From Pseudonocardia sediminis (GTDB lineage Bacteria; Actinomycetota; Actinomycetes; Mycobacteriales; Pseudonocardiaceae): 64,000 nt of DNA. Both the position numbers and the translations under genes were made by a program. Location of the stretch: assembly GCF_004217185.1 (NCBI RefSeq), contig NZ_SHKL01000001.1:1820001-1884000 (forward strand), read 5' to 3'. The first letter of the stretch is position 1, and each line of letters begins with the position of its first letter. Below, in pieces: positions 38,501 through 47,399 of this stretch. The notes below the pieces were generated by a model. That model ran no database searches and had not been told where the DNA came from. It saw only the letters and a program-made list of their open reading frames with translations.

Positions 38501-39347
38501 GCGCGATGTGCGGTCCGCCTTCGGCTGGGTGATCACCGGAGATTTGTCCTGCGCCACGGTGCACGCCGAGTACGCCCGCGGACAGGATCCCGGCGCCGGA
38601 CCGGCCCGGCTGGCCCCTGACCTCGCCTTCACCCCGGACACCGGCGACTACCTCGTCGAGGAGTGGTCCGAGCTCGACCCGGCCGGGCTCGCCGCGCCTG
38701 GTGTCGGTCGCGCCGCCCGCGCAGACCGGCGGCTGCTGCCGGACTTGTCGGCGGTCGAGCGGGATGTGATGGGATCGCTGAAGCGCTCGCTGTTCTTCGG
38801 CGCGTGGTCGGCCCCGCGCGCGGCGCACCGTGAGGTACGCGGCTATCGCTACTTCGATCAGTACCTCGATGCCCTTGGTACGCCGGAACCTGCGCTGGCA
38901 CGTGTGCTTCTCGGAGTCTCGCGCATCCTGGCGTACCCCGGGTACGACGGCGGGCACCTCGCTCTTCGCGACCGCGCCTACGACGACCCCTCGGTGCGCG
39001 CCATCGTCGTGGTCAAGGAACTGCGGGCGGACGAGTTCCGGCTCGAGCCGGCGACCTCGCCGTCGCCCTATGTCGAGTCGTTCACCGACCAGCTCGTCCT
39101 GCTCCACCCCGCTTCGAACGCACGACTGCGAGTGACGGTCGACCTAGCCGAACTGCTCCTTCGCGCGGCAGATGGTGAGATCGTCGCCGACACCGCGTCC
39201 GCAGCCTTGCGTCAAGAAATCGAGGGCTTCGGGAACCGGCTGCGGCTGCAGCCGGCACGGTCGGTGCGAGTAGTCGACGGCTCCGGCCGCGCCGTTCGCG
39301 CCACCGTGATCGACGGCGGGCGCATCGCCCTGGAGGACGGCACGTGA
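35517..39347 (+). CDS. NERD-pseudokinase-kinase-P-loop protein (PglW/DptF-like fusion)
   Basis: 1276 residues in four parts. (1) Residues 1-190 form a NERD/PD-(D/E)XK-like domain: STVDLDLVVVG then VCEEKAWG, with Glu61-x-Lys63. (2) About 195-440 is a degenerate kinase: HRALQLRSIEV and FRDLS replace HRD and DFG. (3) About 475-725 is a complete Ser/Thr kinase: LGEGAWAVTW, Lys507, YHRDVSPNN (Asp597), IDFGLS (Asp615) and an APE (APEV). (4) About 765-1276 is a P-loop ATPase: LSGNPGDGKTSF (Lys801) and a Cys cluster CSGCIAHDVC (951, 954, 960), resembling DptF of phosphorothioate-dependent restriction. NERD plus tandem kinase is the PglW layout of BREX type 2. The combination with part 4 is unfamiliar. 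The gene overlaps the next by GTGA. Confidence 0.75.
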   Translation: MARLHILGDWHGPGEEKTARRLADELPQSWDVIAGRQIPDSMSTVDLDLVVVGDHAIFVCEEKAWGREIQVGEVAWYVDGDRRHNPANQVAHASRVLAGRLKTKVSGWAAALGALPRGARPVSGHVVLSHDTLVLRGADELGPGIVLRLADAAAQLVERDVEFPGALAPLRPKLMSYLLGLGQRAEDHLPRKIMQYRVLGRPMTQGNARVFPTQNPAGENVGLYCVPVTGAKDPDAARRLATREHDALQSLAAQERTWRVQGWFDWEGFLVTPIVVAMDGTSLGKLAHDADGPVDVEVGRAVVHDAFVALADVHSHDITHRALQLRSIEVTPPPQNRVRFRDLSRAHLPSTQTIAPVLGEDHPSAAFQPPGTTPEFFQPGDDVYALALCLVQWLHGDAGEVPDHNLARSRAAGHPVFGDVLERCLDPDITARPTASAAAALTSPAPPEPDPQPVPKPGPPASVDDERMEPNGLLAGRYRLLNRLGEGAWAVTWLAWDERLELQRTLKHLHPHRSQFEHVRAEYMNADALASRYCARVYDVLARPEPGVLVQEYVPGQSLHDAAQNGRITDEEQVRRIAVDVLRGLADAHEQLLYHRDVSPNNIIVREDGSAALIDFGLSMRVSDAKSAVGSPPYTAPEVITRRHWSPAADIYSAAVSVLHAVLGRYPYAGLALDERRMLLPPSDAQRRRYGGALLDTLFRAVAFDENDRPQTARAFADQLARARDTPPPDPTRRSLVNPTVDALRGLYRGSGIGNAGNRGMDDAFAHDTYVLTRLDEELLPAVIGGELDVVVLSGNPGDGKTSFLVQVGQALDGRGAETLAADAAGWRKRLDGRTFTAVYDASESHGDLTADDLMRSALDPGDGDDPTRRTVLLAANDGRVAQFFGEHAERYPEVIAALDRQRSSGPAPGARVVLVDLKRRALALPTGVGRTGLGLGILDSLTAPGRWEMCSGCIAHDVCPMRRNAELLRDDAARDALSELLLTSHLRRRRRATVRDVRSAFGWVITGDLSCATVHAEYARGQDPGAGPARLAPDLAFTPDTGDYLVEEWSELDPAGLAAPGVGRAARADRRLLPDLSAVERDVMGSLKRSLFFGAWSAPRAAHREVRGYRYFDQYLDALGTPEPALARVLLGVSRILAYPGYDGGHLALRDRAYDDPSVRAIVVVKELRADEFRLEPATSPSPYVESFTDQLVLLHPASNARLRVTVDLAELLLRAADGEIVADTASAALRQEIEGFGNRLRLQPARSVRVVDGSGRAVRATVIDGGRIALEDGT

Positions 39348-40996
39348 CGATTACTCTGCCCAAGCCGCTGCGGACCTACCAGTACCGACCGCTGACGGTC
39401 TTCTCTCTGCTCGACACCGATACCGACCGCGTGCTGCCTCAACTGTTCGAGATGTGCGTGAAGGGCGGTCGATCGAGTCGGTCGCGGACTGACGCCGGTG
39501 ACTTCCTTGGTTATCGAACGACATTGCTGCGTAGCGGGTCAGTCGTCGGATATACGGAACAATGGCAATCCCTTGTGGATGGCTGGCTGCGGACATGTGT
39601 CGTTGACATGGGTGCTTTCGGGCGTGAGCGCTCGGGTGAGCAGATGCTCGCGGTCGCGCCACTGACGTTGGCGTCGTACCGGGCAGGACTACCGAAGGAC
39701 AGATCCCGGCACCGCGGCATCGACGACTTCGCCTATCAAGTTCTCGTCGACGGTATCGCTCGTACTGGGTCGGAGAACCCGGTGGCCGATCTGCGCGAGC
39801 TGGTAATCCGGACTGTTGGCCGTGGTTTATCCATCGGACCGCAACCGCGCTGGGAGCCACATCTCGATGATCCCTCCAAGCTAGACATCGGGGCATTACT
39901 GGAGTTTCGGTTCCTCGAGGGTTTCGAGATAGCGGATGCTCGCGTTATCGACGGCAGATCGGCGGAGAGCCCATTGCCCGCAGTCGCAGCACAAGTAGGC
40001 GCCGACCTCCTCGGCCATCTGCGCGCCTACGGCCCGATCGTCCCCACCCAGTCACTTATGGCGAGTTTTGCCGCGCTGCTCGCGACAGGGGTGTACACGT
40101 TCACCCTCCGGGCAAACTCAGTCGGCCGGGAGCTCCTACGTCTCGGCGGTGATGTGGTTCCCGACATGGCAGGCCACGAGCATGGCGTCGCCGCGCCTCC
40201 GTCCCAGCTGGAAATCTACTGCGATCTCACTGGCGACCTCGGGTCGATGTCCGACCGGCTCGCTCGGCGCTGCGTCGAGCGGGACCTCGACCGCACCCGT
40301 CTCGCGTTCCGCGACCGCATGACGTTTGTCGTCATCGAGCAGGCCCTCAGCCGCATCCCGGCGGAGCGGGTGCGCTTTGACGAGCTCAAGCGACCTGACC
40401 AGCTCGCACTGCTCGCCTCGCTGCGTGGTCACCGTCGTGTCGAGTCCTATTGTGAGGGCCGTATCGACGACCTGGTCGCCGATGTTGAGGATGGCGACGC
40501 GGTAACCGAGACCGAACTTGAATTTCTACGCGAGATCCAGGGGCGCGACGAACCTGAGCTCGACAAGCTTCTTGACATTATGCAGTTTGTCAACGAGAAC
40601 AAGGCGCTGAAGAACTCGGTCGCGTGGCTAAGCAGCGTGGGCGGTCTGACCAAGCCATACGGACTACTCGACGGGGTCTCCACCAACCGCCGCTCCTGGC
40701 GCTATGCCCCGAGCGACGAACAACTAACCGCTCTACTCATGGCCCTGTTCCTCACCCCGGACGGCACCTCTTACCGACGCACCATGCCACTTCAGGATGT
40801 TCTCGCCGGACTACGCAACCGCTACGGTCTGTTGATCGACCGGCCGCCGGCGTTCCTCGACGGTGCCGAGGCACGGGCCGCGGCAACCGCAAACCTCGAG
40901 GCGTTCAAGCGCCGGCTGCAGCTGCTCGGATGCTTCGACAGCTTGTCCGACGACTTCTCCGTGCAGACAGTCCGCCACCCCCTCGGAGATACCTGA
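39344..40996 (+). CDS. Unrecognised middle subunit of the kinase/HerA operon (DptG position)
   Basis: 550 residues; its GTG start overlaps the kinase stop (GTGA) and its TGA overlaps the HerA start (TGATG), so all three proteins are coupled. No catalytic motif, membrane segment or cysteine cluster is visible. The start (TLPKPLRTYQYRPLTVFSLLDTDTD) and the conserved-looking block ELEFLREIQGRDEPELDKLLDIMQFVNENKALKN suggest a helical scaffold. In DptFGH operons the middle gene encodes DptG, a protein of roughly this size and similarly featureless; equivalence is inferred from position only. Confidence 0.6.
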   Translation: MTITLPKPLRTYQYRPLTVFSLLDTDTDRVLPQLFEMCVKGGRSSRSRTDAGDFLGYRTTLLRSGSVVGYTEQWQSLVDGWLRTCVVDMGAFGRERSGEQMLAVAPLTLASYRAGLPKDRSRHRGIDDFAYQVLVDGIARTGSENPVADLRELVIRTVGRGLSIGPQPRWEPHLDDPSKLDIGALLEFRFLEGFEIADARVIDGRSAESPLPAVAAQVGADLLGHLRAYGPIVPTQSLMASFAALLATGVYTFTLRANSVGRELLRLGGDVVPDMAGHEHGVAAPPSQLEIYCDLTGDLGSMSDRLARRCVERDLDRTRLAFRDRMTFVVIEQALSRIPAERVRFDELKRPDQLALLASLRGHRRVESYCEGRIDDLVADVEDGDAVTETELEFLREIQGRDEPELDKLLDIMQFVNENKALKNSVAWLSSVGGLTKPYGLLDGVSTNRRSWRYAPSDEQLTALLMALFLTPDGTSYRRTMPLQDVLAGLRNRYGLLIDRPPAFLDGAEARAAATANLEAFKRRLQLLGCFDSLSDDFSVQTVRHPLGDT

Positions 40997-43900
40997 TGAC
41001 CGCGGTACCCACCGCACCTGCCCCGACCGGGCTGCCCGAGCTGATCGTCGACACCCTCGCCGCGCAGATCGTCGACGCGATCGAGGGCCACGGCTCCGGG
41101 CACTGCGTGCGCATCGACAGCATCCGGCAGGCCGATGCCGCGGCGCTGGTTCACACGGTACGGAGCAAACTCTCCGCCCCCGGTGATGCCGACGTCCACG
41201 TACTGGCGGGGGAGACCCAGGACGCCGACGGCGATCTCGCGGTGTTCGCCGAGCGCGCCGTCGAGCTGCGCAACCGCAAGGAACGCCCGCTCATCCTGAT
41301 GGTCCCCATCGGTAGTGGCAGCAGCGCCAGCTCGTTAGACAACAGCTTCGCCCGGATCGATGTCGCATCCCTTCTTAACGAGACCGGAGAGAACCTCGTC
41401 GCCGACATCGGCGACGCCGAACTGCAGGACGCGGTCCGCCGCGTCGGCCGCGAGCTCGGCCGCGAACGTCCCGTCGAGGCGTGGGCCCGCTACGTCGCGA
41501 CAGTCCTCGACGATCCCTGCTGGGAGACCCTCGGCAAAGCGTTGTGGATGGTCGGGCTCATCCCGGACCTCGGCGGCGACGGACTGGTCGAGCGGTTGTC
41601 GCGCAACGCTCGATGTGTCAAGGCGATCTCACGGCCGCTCCGGGCCGTCGCGTCCGTTCCCGACCGCCTCAGCGGAGCCGGAATACCCGAGGGGGAGGTC
41701 CGCGACCGCATCACGCAGTACCTCACCGCGCCGGCCGTCGACCTCTCCGACGCCGTCGCCTGGGCCAGTGCACTCACAGGCTCGGAGTGGGCAGGCGAGC
41801 TCACGTTCGAGCGCTGGCCGCACGGGCAGGCGATGCAGGTTCCTGTCTCGTCATTGCAGGTCACGCCCTTCCTTAAGGAGGACGGGGCGTTGCGTGCGGG
41901 GACCCGTCTGCTGCAGGACAGCCCCGGGGAGCTGCCCTATCTCGAGCTGGGGGAGGACAGCCCCGCATCGGTCACCCTCATGTGGAAGACCGTCCCGGCG
42001 ACGACGATGGCGATCGACCGCTGGCTGCTGGAGGCCATTCCTCCGGAGGACCTGCGCGATGCGGACACCGAGGCGTTCGCGAAGCAGACGGTCAAGGGCG
42101 ACAAGCGGCGTGGCACGGTCCGGATCGACCTCGCCGAGGAGGATCTCGCAGCTGCCGCTCTGCTGGTGATCAGGCTGACCGCTCTCGACGAGACCGGGCA
42201 GCCGGTCGTCCTCACCGGCGGTATCGACGCGGTCGAGGAGAGCCAGCAGTTCGCCGTCCGCTGGGAAGCCGAGGCGGCCACCCCGACCGGCGGGCGTCGC
42301 GCCTCGGCTGCGTCCATGGCCCAGGCTCGTCTGGATGCTGCACTGGACGGTCAGGACGACCTCGGTGCGGACGCCCCGGCCTGGGACGGGGGCACGTTCT
42401 CGGTACGCCTGGGCGGACGGCGGACCGTACGTCTGTCGCTGAGCCCGGCTCTGACAGAGCTGCAGCGCCGTACGTTCGCCGACCGTGGCGTCACCACTGC
42501 CTGGGAGGCGCAGGGCCGACTCGGGGAGAACCTCGACAGCGGCGCGATCGAGCCGATCCGGGAGGACCTGCCGCAAGCGCTGGCCGAGCGCCGCCGCAAG
42601 CTGTTCGACCGCCTCGATGCCCAGCATCCGCACGACGTCGTCGAGGCGCTCGAGTGGACGGACGATCTGCGCGCAGAAGTTGACACCTACTGCCAGACCT
42701 ATAAACGGGCTCTCGATGCTGCGAGCGACCCCACGACGCGGCGCGCTCTCCTGACGATGGACACGTTGATGCTCAGCGTGGCCACCGCCGGACATGCGCC
42801 CATCGCATCGGTCGTCGTCCTCCCGCTGCACCCGATGCGCCTGGCCTGGGCGGCCGAGCACACCGCCACTCTCGGCCGCTGGGCTCGGGAGCTCGCCGAC
42901 CTGGGGAAGTCGAAGGTCAGGCGTAAGCAGGCCGTCGACACCCGCCTGGTCGCCCGGGTCGTCCCGGCCAACCTGCCCTTCGCGGTGTTCGGGGCGGACG
43001 GGTCGCCGTTCGTCTATGTCCGCGAGGCCACCCTCGGCACGGGTCTTTACCTGGACCCGGGTGAAGCGGAGCCGGGCGCCGCGATCCAGTCCGTCTTCGA
43101 CGTCCTGGGTCTCGACCGGCGCGACGTGACTCCCGAGGTTCCGGCGTCGGTCCTCGCCGAACGGGTGGAGGCCTACCGGACGGTGAACCCGGGGCAGAGC
43201 GCGATGCGGTTGCTCGCCTACAACCCGGGGTCCGGCGACCTGCTGGCCCGGGCGTTGTCCAGCTCGGTCCTCGAGCCTGGCGGTGACGACGAGCTGGCCG
43301 CCGCCCCCGCACGCATCGAAGTCACTGCCTACAGCTCTCGGCTGTCCCTGACCGACCCGCTGCCAGCCCTGACCGACCTGCAGGGGCGGGTTGCGGCACG
43401 TCAGGTGCGGGGTACGACGTCATACCTGACCCCGCCGCTCGGGGTCAGCGTGCGCCCGCACCGGCTGCTCGCCTCCGACGACGCCGCTGCCCACCTCGGG
43501 GTGGTGTCCGACCTCGCCCACGTGCAGGCCGACGCGGCGGCCGAGGCCACCGACGTCGCGGTGCGCGACCCTGCCGCGTCGTTCCGGAATCTGCTGACCC
43601 CCGCGTCCAACCAGCGTGCCGCCGTCGACGGCGCCGTCGTATGGAGGACTGCGCCCGCGCTGCGGGCCCGCACCCGTGACGGTGCCTCTGACGCGGTCGA
43701 CGCACACCGCTCCTACCAGGCGGCGCTAGCTTCGGAGCTCGGCTACTCGGCTAGCTCGGTCGCTCTCGCTGCTCGGCTCGGACCCGAGCAGCAGGAAACC
43801 TTGCGGGCCGCGCACGACCGCGCCGACTGGGTTCTCACCCTGGACCGCAACCTCGGGGTCGACCTGTTCACTGGCCCCGCAGGACGTCCCGACCCGGACA

Positions 43901-46137
43901 GGCCCTACATCCTCGACTACGCCCCCGACTTCTTAGAGGGCCTCGGCCCACGGTTGACGGTCACCACGACCCACCGCGGGGAGGTGGAAAGGCTGCTCGC
44001 GGACGCGATGATCGAGCTCGACCTCGCCACCGTCGACCAGTCCGTCCGTGAGATCCTCAGCCACCTGCAGGTGGTGTCGGGTCGGCTTGCGATGCGCCTG
44101 ATCGGCCGGTCGAACCTGGCGACCGAGGCCGTCAGCCTCGCCGCGCTCATGGCACACCTACGTCGTCGCGGCGACCTCGATGGCACGGTCGTCATACCGG
44201 TCGACGCGCATATGGACGTCTTCGGTGAGTCCGGCGCGGAGGCCGGGGCGCGGCGCTGCGACGTCGTCCTCGTCCGGTCGACCGCCCGAACGCTGCGCTT
44301 CGAGTGTGTCGAAGTGAAGTCGCGCAAGGCGGCCGCGCTGCCCACCGCGCTGGTCGACGACATCGTCGAGCAGCTGGATTCGACTGTTTCGATGCTGCAG
44401 GACACCTTCTTCCGCACCGACCCGCCACGTATCGACGCCGAACTGCAGCGAGCACGGCTCAGCGGCATCCTCCGCCACCACGCGGACCGCGCACTCGCGA
44501 TGAGGCTTCTCGACGCCGGCCGGCGGTCGGAAATCGAGCGGCTGTTCGAGAAGGTGGAGGACGGCACTCTGGTTCCGGAGATCGGGCGTCGTGGTTATGT
44601 CGTCAGCCTCGCCGGCCCGGAGGGATTCCCGGCGACCCACCGGGGCGTCCGCATTGATGTGCTGACCGCCGCCGATCTGGGCGAGGTCGGGTTCTCGGCA
44701 CGAGTCAGCAGTGGTGAACCGGAGCTGCCGACCGCCAGACCGCCGGAACTGCCGGCGGCTGCAAGACCCCCAGTGCGGCCGTCGCCGCGTCCACGCACGG
44801 AACTCGGTCTTGGCGCGCCGCTGCACGCCCACCGGCCGGACGCGACGCGTCCGGTCGCATCCGCGGCCCCTCCGGGGCCGACCCGTTCTGTTCCGTCCCC
44901 CGACGGTCCGGCGCAACTGCCCACGTCACCGCGCCCGCCATCACCGGGGCAACGAACTCCGCCCAGGCCGTCCGACCCCGGACCCACCGGCGTCGAGTCG
45001 ACGGTTCCTCTCCGTCCGGTCGCGCCGTCGGGTAGGCGTCCCGGGACAGCTGCCAACGGGCCGGACACGGGCGGTCAGGACCCGACGCCGGGCACCCCTG
45101 CCTCGACGGCCTTCCCCGCGTCGGCCGAGGTGCACCTCGGGGACGACGCCCATGCCGGACAGGCACGCTGGCGTATCAGCACGGCCGGCAGTCCACATCT
45201 GTTCGTGCTCGGTATCCCCGGGCAGGGTAAGTCGGTGACGACCCGCCGCATCCTCAACTCCTTCGCAAGCCAGGGACTGCCCTCGCTCGTGCTCGACTTC
45301 CACGGAGACATGGCAGCCGAGCCGCCGGGACATTCCGCGGTGCTGGACGCGACCGAGGGGCTGCCGTTCTCCCCGTTCGAGCTCCGGGGAGACGACCACA
45401 GCCGGTACCAGCAGGCGGCCTGGGAGCTGTCCGAGGTGATCGGCTACGTCTGCGGCCTTGGCGAGATCCAGCGCAACGCCGCCTACGAGGGCTTGCGTGA
45501 GGTCTACAAGAATCGGGGTTTCGGCTCGGCCGCGGGCCCGGACCGGCTGCCGACGATGGAAGAGTTGTCGGAGGCGGTCGCGGCTGTCGAGAGCGCCGGA
45601 CGGGGCCGAAACGTCGTCGCCCGGATGCGACCCCTGAGTGACTTCGGCCTCTTCACCGACGGTGCCGAGCAGTCGTTCGCCGCCCTGCTGCAACGTGGGG
45701 TCGTGCTCGACGTGCACGGGCTGATGGAGCAGGTGCAGGTCGCCGCAGGCGCGTTCGTGCTCCGCAAGGTGTATCGCGAGATGTTCCAATGGGGACAGTC
45801 GAGTCAGCTACGGCTCGCCGTGGTCCTCGACGAAGCACATCGGCTCGCTAAGGACGTCACGCTCCCGAAGATAATGAAGGAGGGGCGCAAGTACGGGGTT
45901 GCGGTCGTAGTGGCGAGCCAGGGTGTGGCCGACTTCCACAAGGACGTCCTCGCGAACGCCGGTACGAAGGTGGCGTTCCGCTGCAACTATCCGGAGAGCC
46001 GCACGGTCGCGGGCTTCATGCGGGGAAGGGCGGGCCAGGACCTAGCCGTCGCCCTGGAGAACCTGTCCGTGGGGCAGGCCTACGTGTCGACTCCCGACCG
46101 GGCCGAGGCGCGGAAGGTGTTCATGGCCCGGGACTAA
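40996..46137 (+). CDS. HerA-type ATPase with embedded PD-(D/E)XK motif (DptH-like)
   Basis: 1713 residues from the ATG at 40996; the frame is open further left but that part only overlaps the previous gene. The first 1000 residues have no recognised domain. Near 1089-1108 the sequence RRCDVVLV (Asp1089) and FECVEVKSRKAA (Glu1106-x-Lys1108) fits a PD-(D/E)XK nuclease core. A proline-rich linker spans about 1240-1385. The C-terminal domain is a HerA/FtsK-type motor: Walker A GIPGQGKSVTTR (Lys1412), LVLDFHGD, Walker B VVLDEAHRL (Asp1612-Glu1613), MKEGRKYGV and FRCNYPESR. DptH proteins are of similar size with a C-terminal HerA ATPase. A DNA-translocating restriction motor is the likely role. Confidence 0.75.
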   Translation: MTAVPTAPAPTGLPELIVDTLAAQIVDAIEGHGSGHCVRIDSIRQADAAALVHTVRSKLSAPGDADVHVLAGETQDADGDLAVFAERAVELRNRKERPLILMVPIGSGSSASSLDNSFARIDVASLLNETGENLVADIGDAELQDAVRRVGRELGRERPVEAWARYVATVLDDPCWETLGKALWMVGLIPDLGGDGLVERLSRNARCVKAISRPLRAVASVPDRLSGAGIPEGEVRDRITQYLTAPAVDLSDAVAWASALTGSEWAGELTFERWPHGQAMQVPVSSLQVTPFLKEDGALRAGTRLLQDSPGELPYLELGEDSPASVTLMWKTVPATTMAIDRWLLEAIPPEDLRDADTEAFAKQTVKGDKRRGTVRIDLAEEDLAAAALLVIRLTALDETGQPVVLTGGIDAVEESQQFAVRWEAEAATPTGGRRASAASMAQARLDAALDGQDDLGADAPAWDGGTFSVRLGGRRTVRLSLSPALTELQRRTFADRGVTTAWEAQGRLGENLDSGAIEPIREDLPQALAERRRKLFDRLDAQHPHDVVEALEWTDDLRAEVDTYCQTYKRALDAASDPTTRRALLTMDTLMLSVATAGHAPIASVVVLPLHPMRLAWAAEHTATLGRWARELADLGKSKVRRKQAVDTRLVARVVPANLPFAVFGADGSPFVYVREATLGTGLYLDPGEAEPGAAIQSVFDVLGLDRRDVTPEVPASVLAERVEAYRTVNPGQSAMRLLAYNPGSGDLLARALSSSVLEPGGDDELAAAPARIEVTAYSSRLSLTDPLPALTDLQGRVAARQVRGTTSYLTPPLGVSVRPHRLLASDDAAAHLGVVSDLAHVQADAAAEATDVAVRDPAASFRNLLTPASNQRAAVDGAVVWRTAPALRARTRDGASDAVDAHRSYQAALASELGYSASSVALAARLGPEQQETLRAAHDRADWVLTLDRNLGVDLFTGPAGRPDPDRPYILDYAPDFLEGLGPRLTVTTTHRGEVERLLADAMIELDLATVDQSVREILSHLQVVSGRLAMRLIGRSNLATEAVSLAALMAHLRRRGDLDGTVVIPVDAHMDVFGESGAEAGARRCDVVLVRSTARTLRFECVEVKSRKAAALPTALVDDIVEQLDSTVSMLQDTFFRTDPPRIDAELQRARLSGILRHHADRALAMRLLDAGRRSEIERLFEKVEDGTLVPEIGRRGYVVSLAGPEGFPATHRGVRIDVLTAADLGEVGFSARVSSGEPELPTARPPELPAAARPPVRPSPRPRTELGLGAPLHAHRPDATRPVASAAPPGPTRSVPSPDGPAQLPTSPRPPSPGQRTPPRPSDPGPTGVESTVPLRPVAPSGRRPGTAANGPDTGGQDPTPGTPASTAFPASAEVHLGDDAHAGQARWRISTAGSPHLFVLGIPGQGKSVTTRRILNSFASQGLPSLVLDFHGDMAAEPPGHSAVLDATEGLPFSPFELRGDDHSRYQQAAWELSEVIGYVCGLGEIQRNAAYEGLREVYKNRGFGSAAGPDRLPTMEELSEAVAAVESAGRGRNVVARMRPLSDFGLFTDGAEQSFAALLQRGVVLDVHGLMEQVQVAAGAFVLRKVYREMFQWGQSSQLRLAVVLDEAHRLAKDVTLPKIMKEGRKYGVAVVVASQGVADFHKDVLANAGTKVAFRCNYPESRTVAGFMRGRAGQDLAVALENLSVGQAYVSTPDRAEARKVFMARD

Positions 46138-46228
46138 GTCTGGCGGTAACAAGGTGCGGACCAAGACTTGCTGTATGCGTGCGGCATCAGCTGTGATTGG
46201 ACTAGAGGGCGGTCAGCTCAAGCGCTGG

Positions 46229-46594
46229 TTCCTCATCCGATCACGCATCTCGGGCGGCGCGAGCACTTCCACGTCGGCCCCGAGACGCACGAGATGCCGA
46301 GCCGCGCGGTCGGGACGTTCGAACCGCAGATCCAGCCGCGCCCAGCCATGCTCGTCCCGCTCGACGTCGTCCTGCAGTGGTAGTTCCAGCCGCCCCTCCT
46401 CCAGCATCGCCAGGAGTGGCTCCGCCGCCGGAGCGACGCGCACCGTCACGACGTACTCGGGGATCGGGCCGAGTAACGCTTGTCGCAGTGCCGTCCACGC
46501 TTCGGCGAGGTCGAAGTCGGGCGGTCGGTGGAAGCGTAGGTCCCGCACCGTGCGGACCGCGGTCTTGCTCGAGGCCCCCATCGCGGGCAGGAGG
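46229..46594 (-). pseudogene. Truncated WYL-regulator copy with internal deletion
   Basis: The - strand encodes a C-terminal block (RFHRPPDFDLAEAWTALRQ, IPEYVVTVRVAPAAEPLLAM, RDEHGWARLDLRFERPDRAAR) nearly identical to the intact WYL regulator at 48,700-49,659. Just upstream of that block the copy jumps from sequence matching 49,053 to sequence matching 49,296, deleting 243 bp between two GGTCCCG repeats; the repeat survives once at 46,539-46,545. The helix-turn-helix part is absent beyond 46,594 and no start codon remains. It is a dead partial duplicate. Confidence 0.8.
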
Positions 46595-46682
46595 GACGAC
46601 CCGTTCGGCTGGTGACCGAGACATCGCCCGCTGACTGACCGTCCCGTACGTCGTCTCCGTCGCACCGGTGTGACCCGGGGTC

Positions 46683-47207
46683 TCAGGATCGCAGCACCGC
46701 GGAGGCGTCGACGCCGAGCGCGCCGAGCAGGTCGGCGACCTTGTGGTCGAGTTCCACGCCGACCTCGGTGATGCGGGGGTCGTCGAAACTGGCGAACCGG
46801 GTGCTGGGGCGGTCGATGGTGAACCACACGGCGCCCTCGCGGTCCTCGTGGATCTGGGTCCGAAGCGGCGCGTACAGCATGACCGCGTGGTCGTGGCGGT
46901 ACATGCGCTCGGCGATGGTGTGGTTGCCCATGAGATAGGACGTGCACCGCTCGGGGTGCCCGGCGATGCGCATGATCAGGTCGACCTCGGCGCGCAGGTA
47001 CAGGAGGAAGCCGTGCGGGGCGGCGGTGTCGGTGGTCGCCTGCACCGTGGCCCAGTCGATCCGGCTCGGGTCCAGGTCGGCGAAGCGCTGCAGGTCGAAG
47101 GCGGGGACCGCCTGTTCGTAACGGTCCCGGAACTCGTCGTAGCTCAGATCGACGGGGATCTCGAGTCGCTGCACCTCGTGGGCGACGACGTGCGCGCGCC
47201 CGGTCAT
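46683..47207 (-). CDS. DUF302 domain protein
   Basis: 174 residues from the ATG at 47205-47207, which follows GGAAGG; a longer frame to 47315 starts in sequence of different character. The block RCTSYLMGNHTIAERMYRHDHAVMLYAPLR and VWFTIDRPSTRFASFDDPRI, ending VELDHKVADLLGALGVD, is typical of DUF302, a small alpha/beta fold of unknown function often found alone or beside redox genes. No signal peptide. It lies just left of the third tRNA repeat, so it may be island cargo or old chromosome. Confidence 0.75.
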   Translation of the reverse strand: MTGRAHVVAHEVQRLEIPVDLSYDEFRDRYEQAVPAFDLQRFADLDPSRIDWATVQATTDTAAPHGFLLYLRAEVDLIMRIAGHPERCTSYLMGNHTIAERMYRHDHAVMLYAPLRTQIHEDREGAVWFTIDRPSTRFASFDDPRITEVGVELDHKVADLLGALGVDASAVLRS

Positions 47208-47399
47208 GACGTGCGCCTTCCGAGGCGGGCGATCGGGGTCGACGAGGGTGAGCACGGCGGTCCGGGTTCGATCATGGAGCACACAGTAGCGTCTGAGTTC
47301 CGTCGCGAAACTCAAGACCCTCGAGCGACCGCGGCCTCAGAGGTGTGCGGCGAGCGCAGCGGCCCCCGGCGACGGTGGTCGGGGTGGTTGTCGGCGCTC

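Noticed and set aside
40624..40995. An earlier start for the HerA-like gene
   Set aside because: The frame is open upstream but fully overlaps the preceding gene in another frame; the TGATG junction at 40,996 is the natural start.
35517..46137. Calling the operon BREX type 2 (Pgl) because of the PglW-like first protein
   Set aside because: There is no PglX methylase, PglZ alkaline-phosphatase-like protein or PglY/BrxC ATPase here, and the third gene is HerA/DptH-like.
35517..46137. Calling the operon a phosphorothioation (Dnd) system
   Set aside because: No dndA-E or ssp modification genes are present in the window and the DptF/DptG likeness is unproven, so gene names are not assigned.
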